Below are positions 38,820-46,498 of a stretch of DNA of 62,686 nucleotides, in pieces. Source of the stretch: a virus. Below the pieces are notes generated by a model, which saw only the letters and a program-made list of their open reading frames with translations, had not been told where the DNA came from and did not search any database. Each line of letters opens with the position of its first letter. Within the stretch, counting starts at the first letter, position 1. A program made the translations under genes and the position numbers. The stretch is from IMG/VR virus record IMGVR_UViG_3300015262_000286, positions 1 through 62,686 of that record. One strand, 5' to 3'.

Positions 38820-39599
38820 ATGAAACTCAAACTCGATGCAAATGGCAATGTCGTTGTCCAGGATGGCAAGCCAGTCTACGTACATGACGATGGGAAGGAA
38901 GTCCCGTTCGATGCGGCCGCCGCCGTGCAGAAGATCCAGGGGCTGAACGGTGAGGCAAAAACTCACCGTGAAGCAAAGGAAGCTGCCGAGGCAAAGCTGC
39001 AAGCGTTCGCTGGCATTGACGACCCTGCCGCTGCAGCGAAGGCAATCGAACTGATGAAGAACGTCGACGAAGGCAAGTTGGTCGCGGCCGGCAAGGTGGA
39101 AGAAATCAAGCTGGCAGCGAAAAAGGCAGCAGAAGAGCAGGTCGCCGCCGCCAACAAGGCCCACGCCGACGAACTGGCCCGTACCAAGACCGAATTGGAC
39201 GCCATTACCGGCAACCTGTATTCGGAAATGATCGGCGGCAGCTTCAACCGTTCGAAGCTCATCACCGACAAGTTTGCCATTCCGGTCGATCTGGTCCAGG
39301 CGCGCTTCGGCCAGGCTTTCAAGGTCGAGGCAGGCAAGATCGTGGCTTACGACGGCGCGGGCAACAAGATTTTCTCGCGCACGCGCCCGGGCGATCTGGC
39401 TGACTTCGATGAAGCGCTCGAAACGCTGGTGGATCAGTATCCCTACAAGGATCAGATTCTCAAGGGGTCGGGCGCATCCGGCGGCGGTGCGCAGCAGGGC
39501 GGTGGTGGCGGCCAAAAACAAACGGGCAATCTCGGCGGGACGCGCGAAGAGCGTGCCGCTGCTTTTGCTGCTCAATATCCCGAATTAGCGAAAGGCTAA
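38820..39599 (+). CDS. Scaffold-like head protein
   Basis: A 259-residue protein with a long Ala/Lys/Glu helix (about 40-130), as in scaffolding proteins, and a Gly-rich linker near the end. The region AIPVDLVQARFGQAFKVEAG resembles the DUF6651-type phage scaffold. It lies immediately upstream of the major capsid gene. The ATG at 38820 is chosen for the conserved-looking KLKLDANGNVVV start. Confidence 0.7.
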   Translation: MKLKLDANGNVVVQDGKPVYVHDDGKEVPFDAAAAVQKIQGLNGEAKTHREAKEAAEAKLQAFAGIDDPAAAAKAIELMKNVDEGKLVAAGKVEEIKLAAKKAAEEQVAAANKAHADELARTKTELDAITGNLYSEMIGGSFNRSKLITDKFAIPVDLVQARFGQAFKVEAGKIVAYDGAGNKIFSRTRPGDLADFDEALETLVDQYPYKDQILKGSGASGGGAQQGGGGGQKQTGNLGGTREERAAAFAAQYPELAKG

Positions 39600-39602
39600 A
39601 AA

Positions 39603-40595
39603 ATGTCTCTCTCCCAAATGCAAGTCTTCAACAAGTACATCATGCCGGCGACCATCGAAACGCTGGCGCAGATTGTAGCCAAGTTCAACGCGGCCAGTAA
39701 TGGTGCCATCCGTCTCACCACCGAAGGCTTCGAAGGCGACTTCCTGCAAGAATCCTTCTTCGCTGCGATCCATTCGGCACAGCGCCGTGTTAACCGCTAT
39801 GGCGCTAATGGTGCAGCGGCAGCCACGGATTTGACCCAGCTGAAACATAGCTCGGTCAAAGTCGCGGGTGGTTTCGGGCCGATCCGCTTCGAGCCAGCAC
39901 AAATGACCTGGCTCGAAAAGCCGACGGCTGAAGGCATCGAAGTTGCCTCGCGCAATTTCGCCGAAGCGATGCTGGCGGATCAGCTGAACACGGCTATCCT
40001 GGCGCTGGTGGCGGCCATCAGCAACAACGCCAATACGGTCAACGATGTGAGTGCGACGCGTGGTGTGGACTACATCGCCATGAATGAAGCCCACGGCAAG
40101 TTCGGTGACCACAGTGGCAATTTGGTGGCGCAGATCATGAACGGCACGACCTTCCACAAGCTGATCGGCGCCAACCTGGCCAATGCAACCCAGCTGTTTC
40201 AGGCCCAAAACGTGCGCGTGGTGGATGTGCTGGGCAAGCCGGTGGTGGTTACCGACGCGCCGGCGCTGTATTCGGCTGCCGTCGGCCCTGCGCCTGGTCC
40301 TGCGGCACCTGCCAAGCTGCGCGTGCTGTCCCTGGCCGAGGGTGCTGCAACCGTTACCGACGGCTCCGACATCATCAGCAATATCGAAACGACCAACGGC
40401 AATCAGCGCATCGAAACGACGATGCAGGTTGACTACACCTTCGGCCTGGGCTTGAAGGGCTACACCTGGGATGAAGCCGCGGGCGGCAAGTCGCCATCCG
40501 ATGCCGCACTGGGCACCGGCTCCAACTGGGACAAGGTGGCCACCAGCGACAAGCATACGGCGGGCGTGATCACCATCGGCGACGCGACCAAGTAA
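39603..40595 (+). CDS. Major capsid protein
   Basis: A 330-residue protein with the composition and position of an HK97-fold capsid subunit: an N-terminal helix, long beta-rich domains and the typical DVLGKPVVVTDAPALY segment of the A domain. It lacks the long N-terminal scaffold of HK97 gp5, consistent with a separate scaffold upstream. Confidence 0.8.
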   Translation: MSLSQMQVFNKYIMPATIETLAQIVAKFNAASNGAIRLTTEGFEGDFLQESFFAAIHSAQRRVNRYGANGAAAATDLTQLKHSSVKVAGGFGPIRFEPAQMTWLEKPTAEGIEVASRNFAEAMLADQLNTAILALVAAISNNANTVNDVSATRGVDYIAMNEAHGKFGDHSGNLVAQIMNGTTFHKLIGANLANATQLFQAQNVRVVDVLGKPVVVTDAPALYSAAVGPAPGPAAPAKLRVLSLAEGAATVTDGSDIISNIETTNGNQRIETTMQVDYTFGLGLKGYTWDEAAGGKSPSDAALGTGSNWDKVATSDKHTAGVITIGDATK

Positions 40596-40647
40596 GTAAC
40601 GACCGCGCCCTCAAACAGGGCGCGGTTTAATCCAACATGCAGAAGAA

Positions 40648-41127
40648 ATGGGGTTCCAAATGGAAAAAGTGCCGGAAAACATCTGGTATCTGGCCGGGCC
40701 GATGTTCCAGTATAACGAGGACGTCAAGGCGCTTGCGCGCCAGGCTGGCCTCAAAATCATCGATGCGAACGTGGCTGTTGGCCGCGCCAATGCCGCTGAA
40801 GACGTGCCGGAAGTTACGATCAGGGCCGAATATATTGATCAGGGAGCGGGCGAGCGCATGCCGACCGCGGCCGAGTTCATGGCTGCTCGCGCTGATCTTC
40901 TGGCTGCGCACGATGATTTGCAGCAACGCGAACGCGAGCTGGCGGCCGAGAAAGAGCGCGTTGCCAAGCAGGCGCAAGAAAATGAGCTCGTTGCCGCCCG
41001 CAACGCGGAGCAGGCCGCCGCAAATGAAGCCGAAGCCCAACGCCTGCGCGACGAAGCAGCCAAGCTGGCCGCAGTCACCCAGGCGGCGGCCGCTGAATCG
41101 AAGCCTGCCAAGGCCAAGACCACTTAA
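40648..41127 (+). CDS. Head-region protein with coiled coil, 159 aa
   Basis: A 159-residue protein with a folded N-terminal part and a long Glu/Ala/Arg coiled coil (about 75-145). No family is recognised. An ATG four codons later is an alternative start. Possibly a head accessory or decoration protein. Confidence 0.6.
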   Translation: MGFQMEKVPENIWYLAGPMFQYNEDVKALARQAGLKIIDANVAVGRANAAEDVPEVTIRAEYIDQGAGERMPTAAEFMAARADLLAAHDDLQQRERELAAEKERVAKQAQENELVAARNAEQAAANEAEAQRLRDEAAKLAAVTQAAAAESKPAKAKTT

Positions 41128-41192
41128 GCGCTGCCCACCGCCGCCCCCTTCCCAAGTCGGGGCATTCATTGATCCTCCATCCGAAAGCCGTT

Positions 41193-41708
41193 ATGCCCAT
41201 TATCATCGAAACCGGCGAAGGCCTGGCCGACGCCGAATCCTATGCCGGTGTCGCCGCGGCGGACGCGCGTTGCGCCAGCCTGGGCATGACGGGCTGGGCG
41301 GCGCTGGCCGAAGCCGAGAAAGAGATCGCTCTGCGCAAGGCGACGCTGTTTATGACCACCTACCGGACCCGCTGGGCCGGTCGCCGCGCCAATCAGCGCC
41401 AGGCGCTGGACTGGCCACGCTTCAGCGTGGCCGTCGACGGCTTCGCCGTGCCCAGCACCATCGTGCCTGCCGACGTGGTCAATGCCTGCATCGACCTGGC
41501 CGTGCGCGCTGGCAGCGGCGAGGATCTGTTGCCGGACCTTGATACCGGCTCGAACGCGATCAAGAAGGACAAGACCGGGCCGCTGGAAACGGAGTACTTC
41601 CAGAACACCACGGATGCGCGCGAGCGCTTCGTGGCCGTGGATGCGCTCCTGGCGCCTTACTTCGGCTCGGCCGGCGGCGGCAATTCGATCAAGGTGACAC
41701 GAGCATGA
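41193..41708 (+). CDS. Head-tail adaptor (DnaT-like domain)
   Basis: A 171-residue protein beginning PIIIETGEGLADAESYAGVA, with the TYRTRWAGRRANQRQALDWP segment of the phage adaptor family described as DnaT-like, which joins portal and tail. The start at 41193 follows GAAAG; a start at 41169 is also in frame. Confidence 0.75.
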   Translation: MPIIIETGEGLADAESYAGVAAADARCASLGMTGWAALAEAEKEIALRKATLFMTTYRTRWAGRRANQRQALDWPRFSVAVDGFAVPSTIVPADVVNACIDLAVRAGSGEDLLPDLDTGSNAIKKDKTGPLETEYFQNTTDARERFVAVDALLAPYFGSAGGGNSIKVTRA

Positions 41709-42076
41709 GCGCACATCCGGCAGTGAAGATCGACGGCTGTTTCGTCGCCGATAACACCTACAGTTCCGATGGAAAGGTATGGACCGTCACAAACCTGATC
41801 GCGCGCGCCAAGGATCTGGAGCCGTTCGATTTGCCGCTGGCGGCGATCTACTCCGGTACCGAGGTCTGGACGCCGGTCGGCTCGGCCTACGGCATCGCGC
41901 ACCACGTGCGCCGCGCGCTGGACGTCGACACCGAATACCCGATTATTCTGTGCCAGCAGGGCTTCATCATGGACGGCTGGCATCGCGTGCTGCGCGCCCT
42001 GATTGACGGCAAGACCACGATCAAGGCCGTGCGCTTCGTGGAGACGCCGCCGTATGACTACTTGAAAGCGCCATAG
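41705..42076 (+). CDS. ParB/sulfiredoxin-like domain protein, 123 aa
   Basis: A 123-residue protein whose second half (IILCQQGFIMDGWHRVLRAL) resembles the ParB/Srx nucleotide-binding fold. The role in the neck module is unknown. ATGA overlap with the adaptor gene. Confidence 0.55.
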   Translation: MSAHPAVKIDGCFVADNTYSSDGKVWTVTNLIARAKDLEPFDLPLAAIYSGTEVWTPVGSAYGIAHHVRRALDVDTEYPIILCQQGFIMDGWHRVLRALIDGKTTIKAVRFVETPPYDYLKAP

Positions 42077-42079
42077 GCT

Positions 42080-42454
42080 ATGACCGACTACACCAAGACG
42101 GCGGCGCGCGCTGACCAGTCCCTGCGCCGCAAGGGCGGCATCGTGGTGCTGCGCCAGGTCGTGACCGGCGAATACGACCCGGACCTGGGCGCGGCGCCCG
42201 CCATCCCCACGGATTACGAAGGCACGGGCGTGAAGATCGCCTACGAGGCCGAGAACATCGATGGCACGCTGATTCTGGCGGGCGACCAGAAGTTGCTGCT
42301 GTCGCCGCTGCAGCGCAATGGCCAGGCCATGCCGGCGCCGACGGCGGCCGACTTGGTGCTGTTCGGCGGCTCGAACTACACGGTGAAGGTCGTCGATACC
42401 ACAGCGCCGGTAGACGTGGCCGTGCTGCACACGCTGCAACTCAGGGGGCTTTGA
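42080..42454 (+). CDS. Neck protein, 124 aa
   Basis: A 124-residue beta-rich protein in the stopper/head-closure position, with DLVLFGGSNYTVKVVDTTAP typical of such proteins. Its stop overlaps the next start (TGATG). Confidence 0.6.
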   Translation: MTDYTKTAARADQSLRRKGGIVVLRQVVTGEYDPDLGAAPAIPTDYEGTGVKIAYEAENIDGTLILAGDQKLLLSPLQRNGQAMPAPTAADLVLFGGSNYTVKVVDTTAPVDVAVLHTLQLRGL

Positions 42455-42951
42455 TGGCCAACATGTCTTTTTCCATGCAGATTGCCGAGTTCATCGCCAA
42501 GACGAAGGCCAATCAGGATCTGGTGGTGCGCGATATTGTTTTCAAGATCGACAATAAAATTGTGGACAGATCGCCAGTCGGCAACGCCAAATTTTGGAAG
42601 CACGCGCCGCCGCCGGGTTACGTAGGTGGGCGCTTTCGCGCTAATTGGCAGTTATCCTTGGGATCGCCGGCTACAGGGATGTTGGATGCGGTCGACAAAG
42701 ATGGCTCCGCCACTATCGCCGCTCACGGAGCGGTGAACAAGGCTGCAAAGGCGGGCGACGTGATCTACCTGGTCAACAATCTGCCTTATGCAAAAAGAAT
42801 CGAGGAAGGCTGGTCCCGCCAAGCGCCTGTCGGCGTCGTGGCCCTGACGGTCGTGGAATTTCGCACCATCGTGGACAACGCGGTGAACGGCGTGCGCGAC
42901 GGCACCACTGCCGGCGAGTTCGCACAAGGATATTCGACATATAAATTATGA
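42454..42951 (+). CDS. HK97 gp10-like neck protein
   Basis: A 165-residue protein with VVRDIVFKIDNKIVDRSPVG and YVGGRFRANWQLSLG, the pattern of HK97 gp10-like tail completion proteins. A TTG one codon before the ATG is also possible. Confidence 0.7.
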   Translation: MANMSFSMQIAEFIAKTKANQDLVVRDIVFKIDNKIVDRSPVGNAKFWKHAPPPGYVGGRFRANWQLSLGSPATGMLDAVDKDGSATIAAHGAVNKAAKAGDVIYLVNNLPYAKRIEEGWSRQAPVGVVALTVVEFRTIVDNAVNGVRDGTTAGEFAQGYSTYKL

Positions 42952-43349
42952 GCCAACCAACAATACGCGCGGCGCTGGAAGCAGCGCTGGACAGCCTTGC
43001 GCCAGCCATCGACACGGCCTGGCAGAACGTGCCGTACACCCCAGTCACCGGCCGGCCTTATCAAGCCGCCTACCTGCTACCGGCGGAGCCGAACAACCAT
43101 TCCATGGGCGACGGCGCACGCCAGGAGCGCGGCATCTTCCAGGTCAGCTTGCTGTATCCGCCAGGGCAGGGCACCGCGACGGCCGGTGCGCGCGCCGAAA
43201 TGATCGCGGCGCTATTCAAGCGCGGCGCAAGCTTCACGAAGGGCGATGTAACCGTGCAGATCGAGCGCACGCCCGAAATCGCGGACGGCCGCGAGGACGG
43301 CGACCGCTGGATGGTGCCAGTGAAGATCCGGTATTTCTGCAACCTGTAA
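42948..43349 (+). CDS. Tail terminator (DUF4128-like)
   Basis: A 133-residue protein with ERGIFQVSLLYPPGQGTATA, matching DUF4128 tail terminator proteins that cap the tail tube. ATGA overlap with the previous gene; a terminator follows. Confidence 0.7.
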   Translation: MSQPTIRAALEAALDSLAPAIDTAWQNVPYTPVTGRPYQAAYLLPAEPNNHSMGDGARQERGIFQVSLLYPPGQGTATAGARAEMIAALFKRGASFTKGDVTVQIERTPEIADGREDGDRWMVPVKIRYFCNL

Positions 43350-43368
43350 CCCGCATCACCCCACATAG

Positions 43369-43392
43369 ATCGCCTCGGCGGTCTTTTTTTTC
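43369..43392 (+). terminator. Intrinsic terminator before the tail tube gene
   Basis: GATCGC-CTCG-GCGGTC followed by eight T residues. Confidence 0.7.
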
Positions 43393-43416
43393 GACCAAAG
43401 AAAGGCAATCCACATC

Positions 43417-44619
43417 ATGACCACTGCAAACGGCATCGACAGCCTGCTCGTTATCGCCAAACAGCCTGCGGAAGGCACGAAGGCGCTGACCGCCACCGGC
43501 CGCCTCTACCCGCGCGTCACCGCGACGTTCGACACGGACGCCGACAAGTACTCGAGCAACGAGATTGACCCGAGCCAGCAGCAGGGCGATACCCGCTTGG
43601 GCAACTTCCGCACCTCCGGCGCCATTAAGGGCGAGGCCTCGTGCGGCACCTACGCCGTGCTGCTGGCCGCGCTGCTGCGCCGCGACTTCACTGCTGGCGG
43701 CGTTACCGCAGCGCAAAACACCATCGCCTCGGGCGCAACTGGCCTGACGCGCAGCGCTGGCTCGTTCCTGGCTGACGGCCACCGCGCCGGCACTGTCGTG
43801 CGCATCGGTGGCTTCCTGACCACCGGGGCGGCCAACAATGCCAAGAACTTCTTCGTCACCTCGGCCACCGCGCTGAAGCTGACGGGCCAGTTCATGGACG
43901 GTAGCGCCATGACGGTGAAGGTGGAGGGCGATCCGGTGACCGTGACGGCAACCGGCAAGCGCTCCTTCACGCCGCTGACCGGCCATACCACCGACTGGTT
44001 CACCGCGGAAGTTCAGGATCCTGGCATTGCCGTCAACCGCTGCTTCATCGACCAGCTGGTGAGCAAGGTCGACATCGCTGTGCAGCCGAACGGCATCACG
44101 AGCATGGATTTCACCTTGATGGGCAAGCTGGAAGGCGCGACCACGCCGGCGGCCTACTTCAACGCACCAGCATCCACGCCCGGTACCGGCAAATTCTCCG
44201 GCGCCACAGCGATGCTGTCGGTGGCGGGCATCCCGTCGCAGATCTGCACCGGCATGTCGCTGTCCCTGGACGGCCAGGTCAAGATCGATCCCGTGATCGG
44301 CTCGAAGTTCGCCACGGCCGCCTCGCGCGGCAAGGTGCTGGGCAGCGGCCAGTTCACGGTCCTGATGCAGGACTCGGCATACATCGACTACTTCAAGCAG
44401 GAAGTCGAGCTGCCGCTGGCCTATGCCATGGCGGCCAGCACCGCGCCATTGGCCGAGGTCATGACCATCGCAATGGGCCGCATCAAGATCACCAGCGCCA
44501 AGGTCGATGATGGCGAGAAAAACAAGATCGTCACCTGCGCGTTCGACATCCTGCGTTATCAGGGAGCCGACGCGCAGCACGAGGCCACGACTGTGGCGTT
44601 TCAAGACACCAGCCTGTAA
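43417..44619 (+). CDS. Major tail tube protein
   Basis: A 400-residue beta-rich protein with YSSNEIDPSQQQGDTRLGNF and ISGAIKGE-like segments of the long tail-tube family (duplicated tube domains and a central insert). AAAGG lies upstream. It is followed by the chaperone pair and tape measure as in lambda (V, G-T, H). Confidence 0.8.
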   Translation: MTTANGIDSLLVIAKQPAEGTKALTATGRLYPRVTATFDTDADKYSSNEIDPSQQQGDTRLGNFRTSGAIKGEASCGTYAVLLAALLRRDFTAGGVTAAQNTIASGATGLTRSAGSFLADGHRAGTVVRIGGFLTTGAANNAKNFFVTSATALKLTGQFMDGSAMTVKVEGDPVTVTATGKRSFTPLTGHTTDWFTAEVQDPGIAVNRCFIDQLVSKVDIAVQPNGITSMDFTLMGKLEGATTPAAYFNAPASTPGTGKFSGATAMLSVAGIPSQICTGMSLSLDGQVKIDPVIGSKFATAASRGKVLGSGQFTVLMQDSAYIDYFKQEVELPLAYAMAASTAPLAEVMTIAMGRIKITSAKVDDGEKNKIVTCAFDILRYQGADAQHEATTVAFQDTSL

Positions 44620-44626
44620 CCCTCCC

Positions 44627-44653
44627 GCCCGGCTGCACGCCGGGCTTTCTTTT
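44627..44653 (+). terminator. Intrinsic terminator after the tail tube gene
   Basis: GCCCGGC-TGCAC-GCCGGGC followed by TTTCTTTT. Confidence 0.75.
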
Positions 44654-44750
44654 GGCGCAAGCGCCACCCCAGCACCGACCGGTCGCTGTCGCCTTCGTGG
44701 GCGCGGCGGCCGGCACGGGCATTGTTTATTACCCACGAAAGGCAATACCC

Positions 44751-45218
44751 ATGAATACGACCCAAGCAACCCTGAATACCGCACAAACCCTGGCCGTCGC
44801 CGGCTTCGACATCGCCAACCTGTCCGCGCCTGCCGCGCGCGTGACCTTCGACGTGCCCGTGATCTTCGACGCCGACGGCGAGCCCGTGGCCGGCATCAAG
44901 ATCGTCGGCAAGAATTCCGACGAGTACCGCAAGGAAAGCCACGCCGTGCGCGCCGAAGGCTATAAAAAGTCGGCCAAGCGCAAGACCGCCATCGACGCTT
45001 CCACCGACGAAGGCGCGGATCAGCTGGTGCACGTCATCGATGACAACCAGAAGCGCCTGGCGCTGGCCGTGGCCGTCGACTGGTACGGCTTTACCAGCAA
45101 CGGCGTCGTCGTGCCGTTCGACAAGGGCCTGATTGCCACGGCGTTCGACAAATACCCGACCTGGCAAGAGCGCGTCACGGCCGCCCTGGAAAATGACGCC
45201 AATTTTTTGAAGGTCTAA
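44751..45218 (+). CDS. Tail assembly chaperone (G-like)
   Basis: A 155-residue protein in the lambda G position. Near the end of the gene (AAT TTT TTG AAG GTC TAA) is a T6G heptamer that allows a -1 shift into the following frame. AAAGG precedes the ATG at 44751. It should coat the tape measure before tube assembly. Confidence 0.8.
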   Translation: MNTTQATLNTAQTLAVAGFDIANLSAPAARVTFDVPVIFDADGEPVAGIKIVGKNSDEYRKESHAVRAEGYKKSAKRKTAIDASTDEGADQLVHVIDDNQKRLALAVAVDWYGFTSNGVVVPFDKGLIATAFDKYPTWQERVTAALENDANFLKV

Positions 45219-45562
45219 CCCAGGCCCTGCTGCTGTACGCCGATCACTTGTTTGATCGTGCGGCAGCGGCAGGCGATGGCAATGCCAAGGGCGACCACCT
45301 GGATACGGCCCGGCAAAACCCGCTTTACCGGGCGCCCGACGCCCCAGCGGCGCCTCAAATGCCGCCTGAGCTGGCCTACATCTGGACCTGGTTTACCCAG
45401 ATGAACCAGAAGCGCCAGTGCGGTATGGCCGTGAACGCGCTGACCAGTGCCGAGATATTAGCCTGGCAGGCGCGCCACGGCGTGCGCTTCGATCCGTTCG
45501 AAGAGGGCGTGATTGATCGCCTTGACGTGCTCTTCATGCATCATCAAAACAACGGGACGTAA
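45203..45562 (+). CDS. Tail assembly chaperone extension (T-like), made by -1 frameshift
   Basis: The -1 frame is open from the TTTTTTG heptamer (45203-45209) for 119 codons to TAA at 45562. Its own first start codon (TTG at 45248) has no ribosome site. The fused G-T product would be about 272 residues. The T part ends DRLDVLFMHHQNNGT. Gene order and slippery sequence match lambda-type G-T. Confidence 0.75.
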   Translation, partial: FFEGLTQALLLYADHLFDRAAAAGDGNAKGDHLDTARQNPLYRAPDAPAAPQMPPELAYIWTWFTQMNQKRQCGMAVNALTSAEILAWQARHGVRFDPFEEGVIDRLDVLFMHHQNNGT

Positions 45563-45563
45563 A

Positions 45564-45591
45564 AAGGCCTCGCGAACGAGGCCTTGTTTTT
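45564..45591. terminator. Bidirectional terminator between chaperone and toxin genes
   Basis: AAGGCCTCG-CGAA-CGAGGCCTT, with T tracts on both strands. It can end the YoeB transcript and the tail transcript. Confidence 0.8.
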
Positions 45592-45847
45592 AGTAATGAT
45601 AACGACAAGAAATTATTTCTATCTCATCGTCTTGCACGGCGTAGACCAATCTATTGACCTCATCGATGCGGCGCGACCAAAACCCCGATAAATTCCCCTT
45701 AAGTGGTTCGGGCTTTCCGATTCCCTCGAATGGGGAGCGTTGTGCGTCCTTGATCAGCGCGTTGATCCTCTTTAAGGTTTTTTTGTCTTGCCCCTGCCAG
45801 TAGACGTAGTCATCAAAGCACTCGTCCGTAAATTTCACGTTCTTCAT
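45590..45847 (-). CDS. yoeB: YoeB-family toxin
   Basis: An 85-residue RelE-superfamily ribosome-dependent mRNA endonuclease, close in layout to E. coli YoeB (84 residues): FDDYVYWQGQDKKTLKRIN, KPEPLKGNLSGFWSRRID, RLVYAV and the final SCRYHY. The catalytic Glu (in KPEPLK), Arg (in SRRI) and terminal His-Tyr are all present, so it should be active. The gene overlaps the antitoxin by 35 bases. Confidence 0.9.
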   Translation of the reverse strand: MKNVKFTDECFDDYVYWQGQDKKTLKRINALIKDAQRSPFEGIGKPEPLKGNLSGFWSRRIDEVNRLVYAVQDDEIEIISCRYHY

Positions 45848-46121
45848 CGGGAACTTCCTCAGCTTCGGATACTTCGATTAACTCCCGATGCCGCGTTTTG
45901 CCTGCGCGTGATTGCTCGATCGATCTTGCTAAGTGCGCCGCGTTAGCAGGTGAACTGAGCAGATGAACCGTTTCAATCAAGCTATTGTATTGATCAAATG
46001 ACATAACAACAGCATTAGGCGCATCACGGCGCGAAATCACGGTTACATCAGCATCTTCAACAACTTGGTCAATGACTGACCGTAGGCTATTTCGGGCGTC
46101 GGAAAAATTGATGATTCTCAT
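45813..46121 (-). CDS. yefM: YefM/Phd-family antitoxin
   Basis: A 102-residue antitoxin. The N-terminal half is a Phd/YefM DNA-binding fold (FSDARNSLRSVIDQVVEDAD, AVVMSFDQYNSL, HLLSSPANAAHL), and the acidic C-terminus should wrap YoeB. It is longer than E. coli YefM (83). GGAG precedes the ATG. It is antisense to the tail operon, and the repeats upstream are probably its operators. Confidence 0.88.
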   Translation of the reverse strand: MRIINFSDARNSLRSVIDQVVEDADVTVISRRDAPNAVVMSFDQYNSLIETVHLLSSPANAAHLARSIEQSRAGKTRHRELIEVSEAEEVPDEEREIYGRVL

Positions 46122-46144
46122 TTTTCACTCCGTTACATGAATTC

Positions 46145-46314
46145 TTTAGTTATCAGTTTAGTTATCAGTGTCAGTTAAGTTATCAGTATTGGCTTAGTTA
46201 TCAGTATCAGTAGGTAACGTAGATTTATCAAACAGTATGGACTTAGCAATATTTGTGGACTTATGTACGGTAAGTTGTACAGGTCAATTGTATACCTGTT
46301 CAATAAGTTGTACA
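46145..46314. promoter_or_regulatory. Repeat array and TGTACA palindromes upstream of the toxin-antitoxin pair
   Basis: (T/C)TTAGTTATCAGT-like units occur four times (46145, 46157, 46175 with one extra A, 46193). Further out TGTACA, the core bound by E. coli YefM, occurs at 46276 and 46309, 33 bases apart. Around them ACAGGT and ACCTGT form an inverted repeat. The 377 bases 46122-46498 hold no convincing gene; they must contain the antitoxin promoter and the start region of the tape measure gene. Confidence 0.55.
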
Positions 46315-46498
46315 AGTGGGTTGCGTAACCGGCGAAGACTGGCCAAATTTTGCAGAGCTACAAGCTTGGAAGCTCACCTTTTTTGCGGAAGCTCCATCCG
46401 ATCAAGAAGCCTAGAAGCACCTGATGTCTAAGTTTCTTCTCACGTTTGTTACACATTGCTGCCGCCCTATGGTGGTTTTTTTTTGGGGGGGATAACGA

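Noticed and set aside
43234-44784. 516-codon minus-strand frame under the tail tube gene
   Set aside because: Antisense shadow crossing two plus-strand genes and their terminators.
46237-46431. 64-codon plus-strand frame between the antitoxin and the tape measure gene
   Set aside because: No ribosome site; it overlaps the TGTACA and inverted-repeat region, which is better explained as regulatory DNA.
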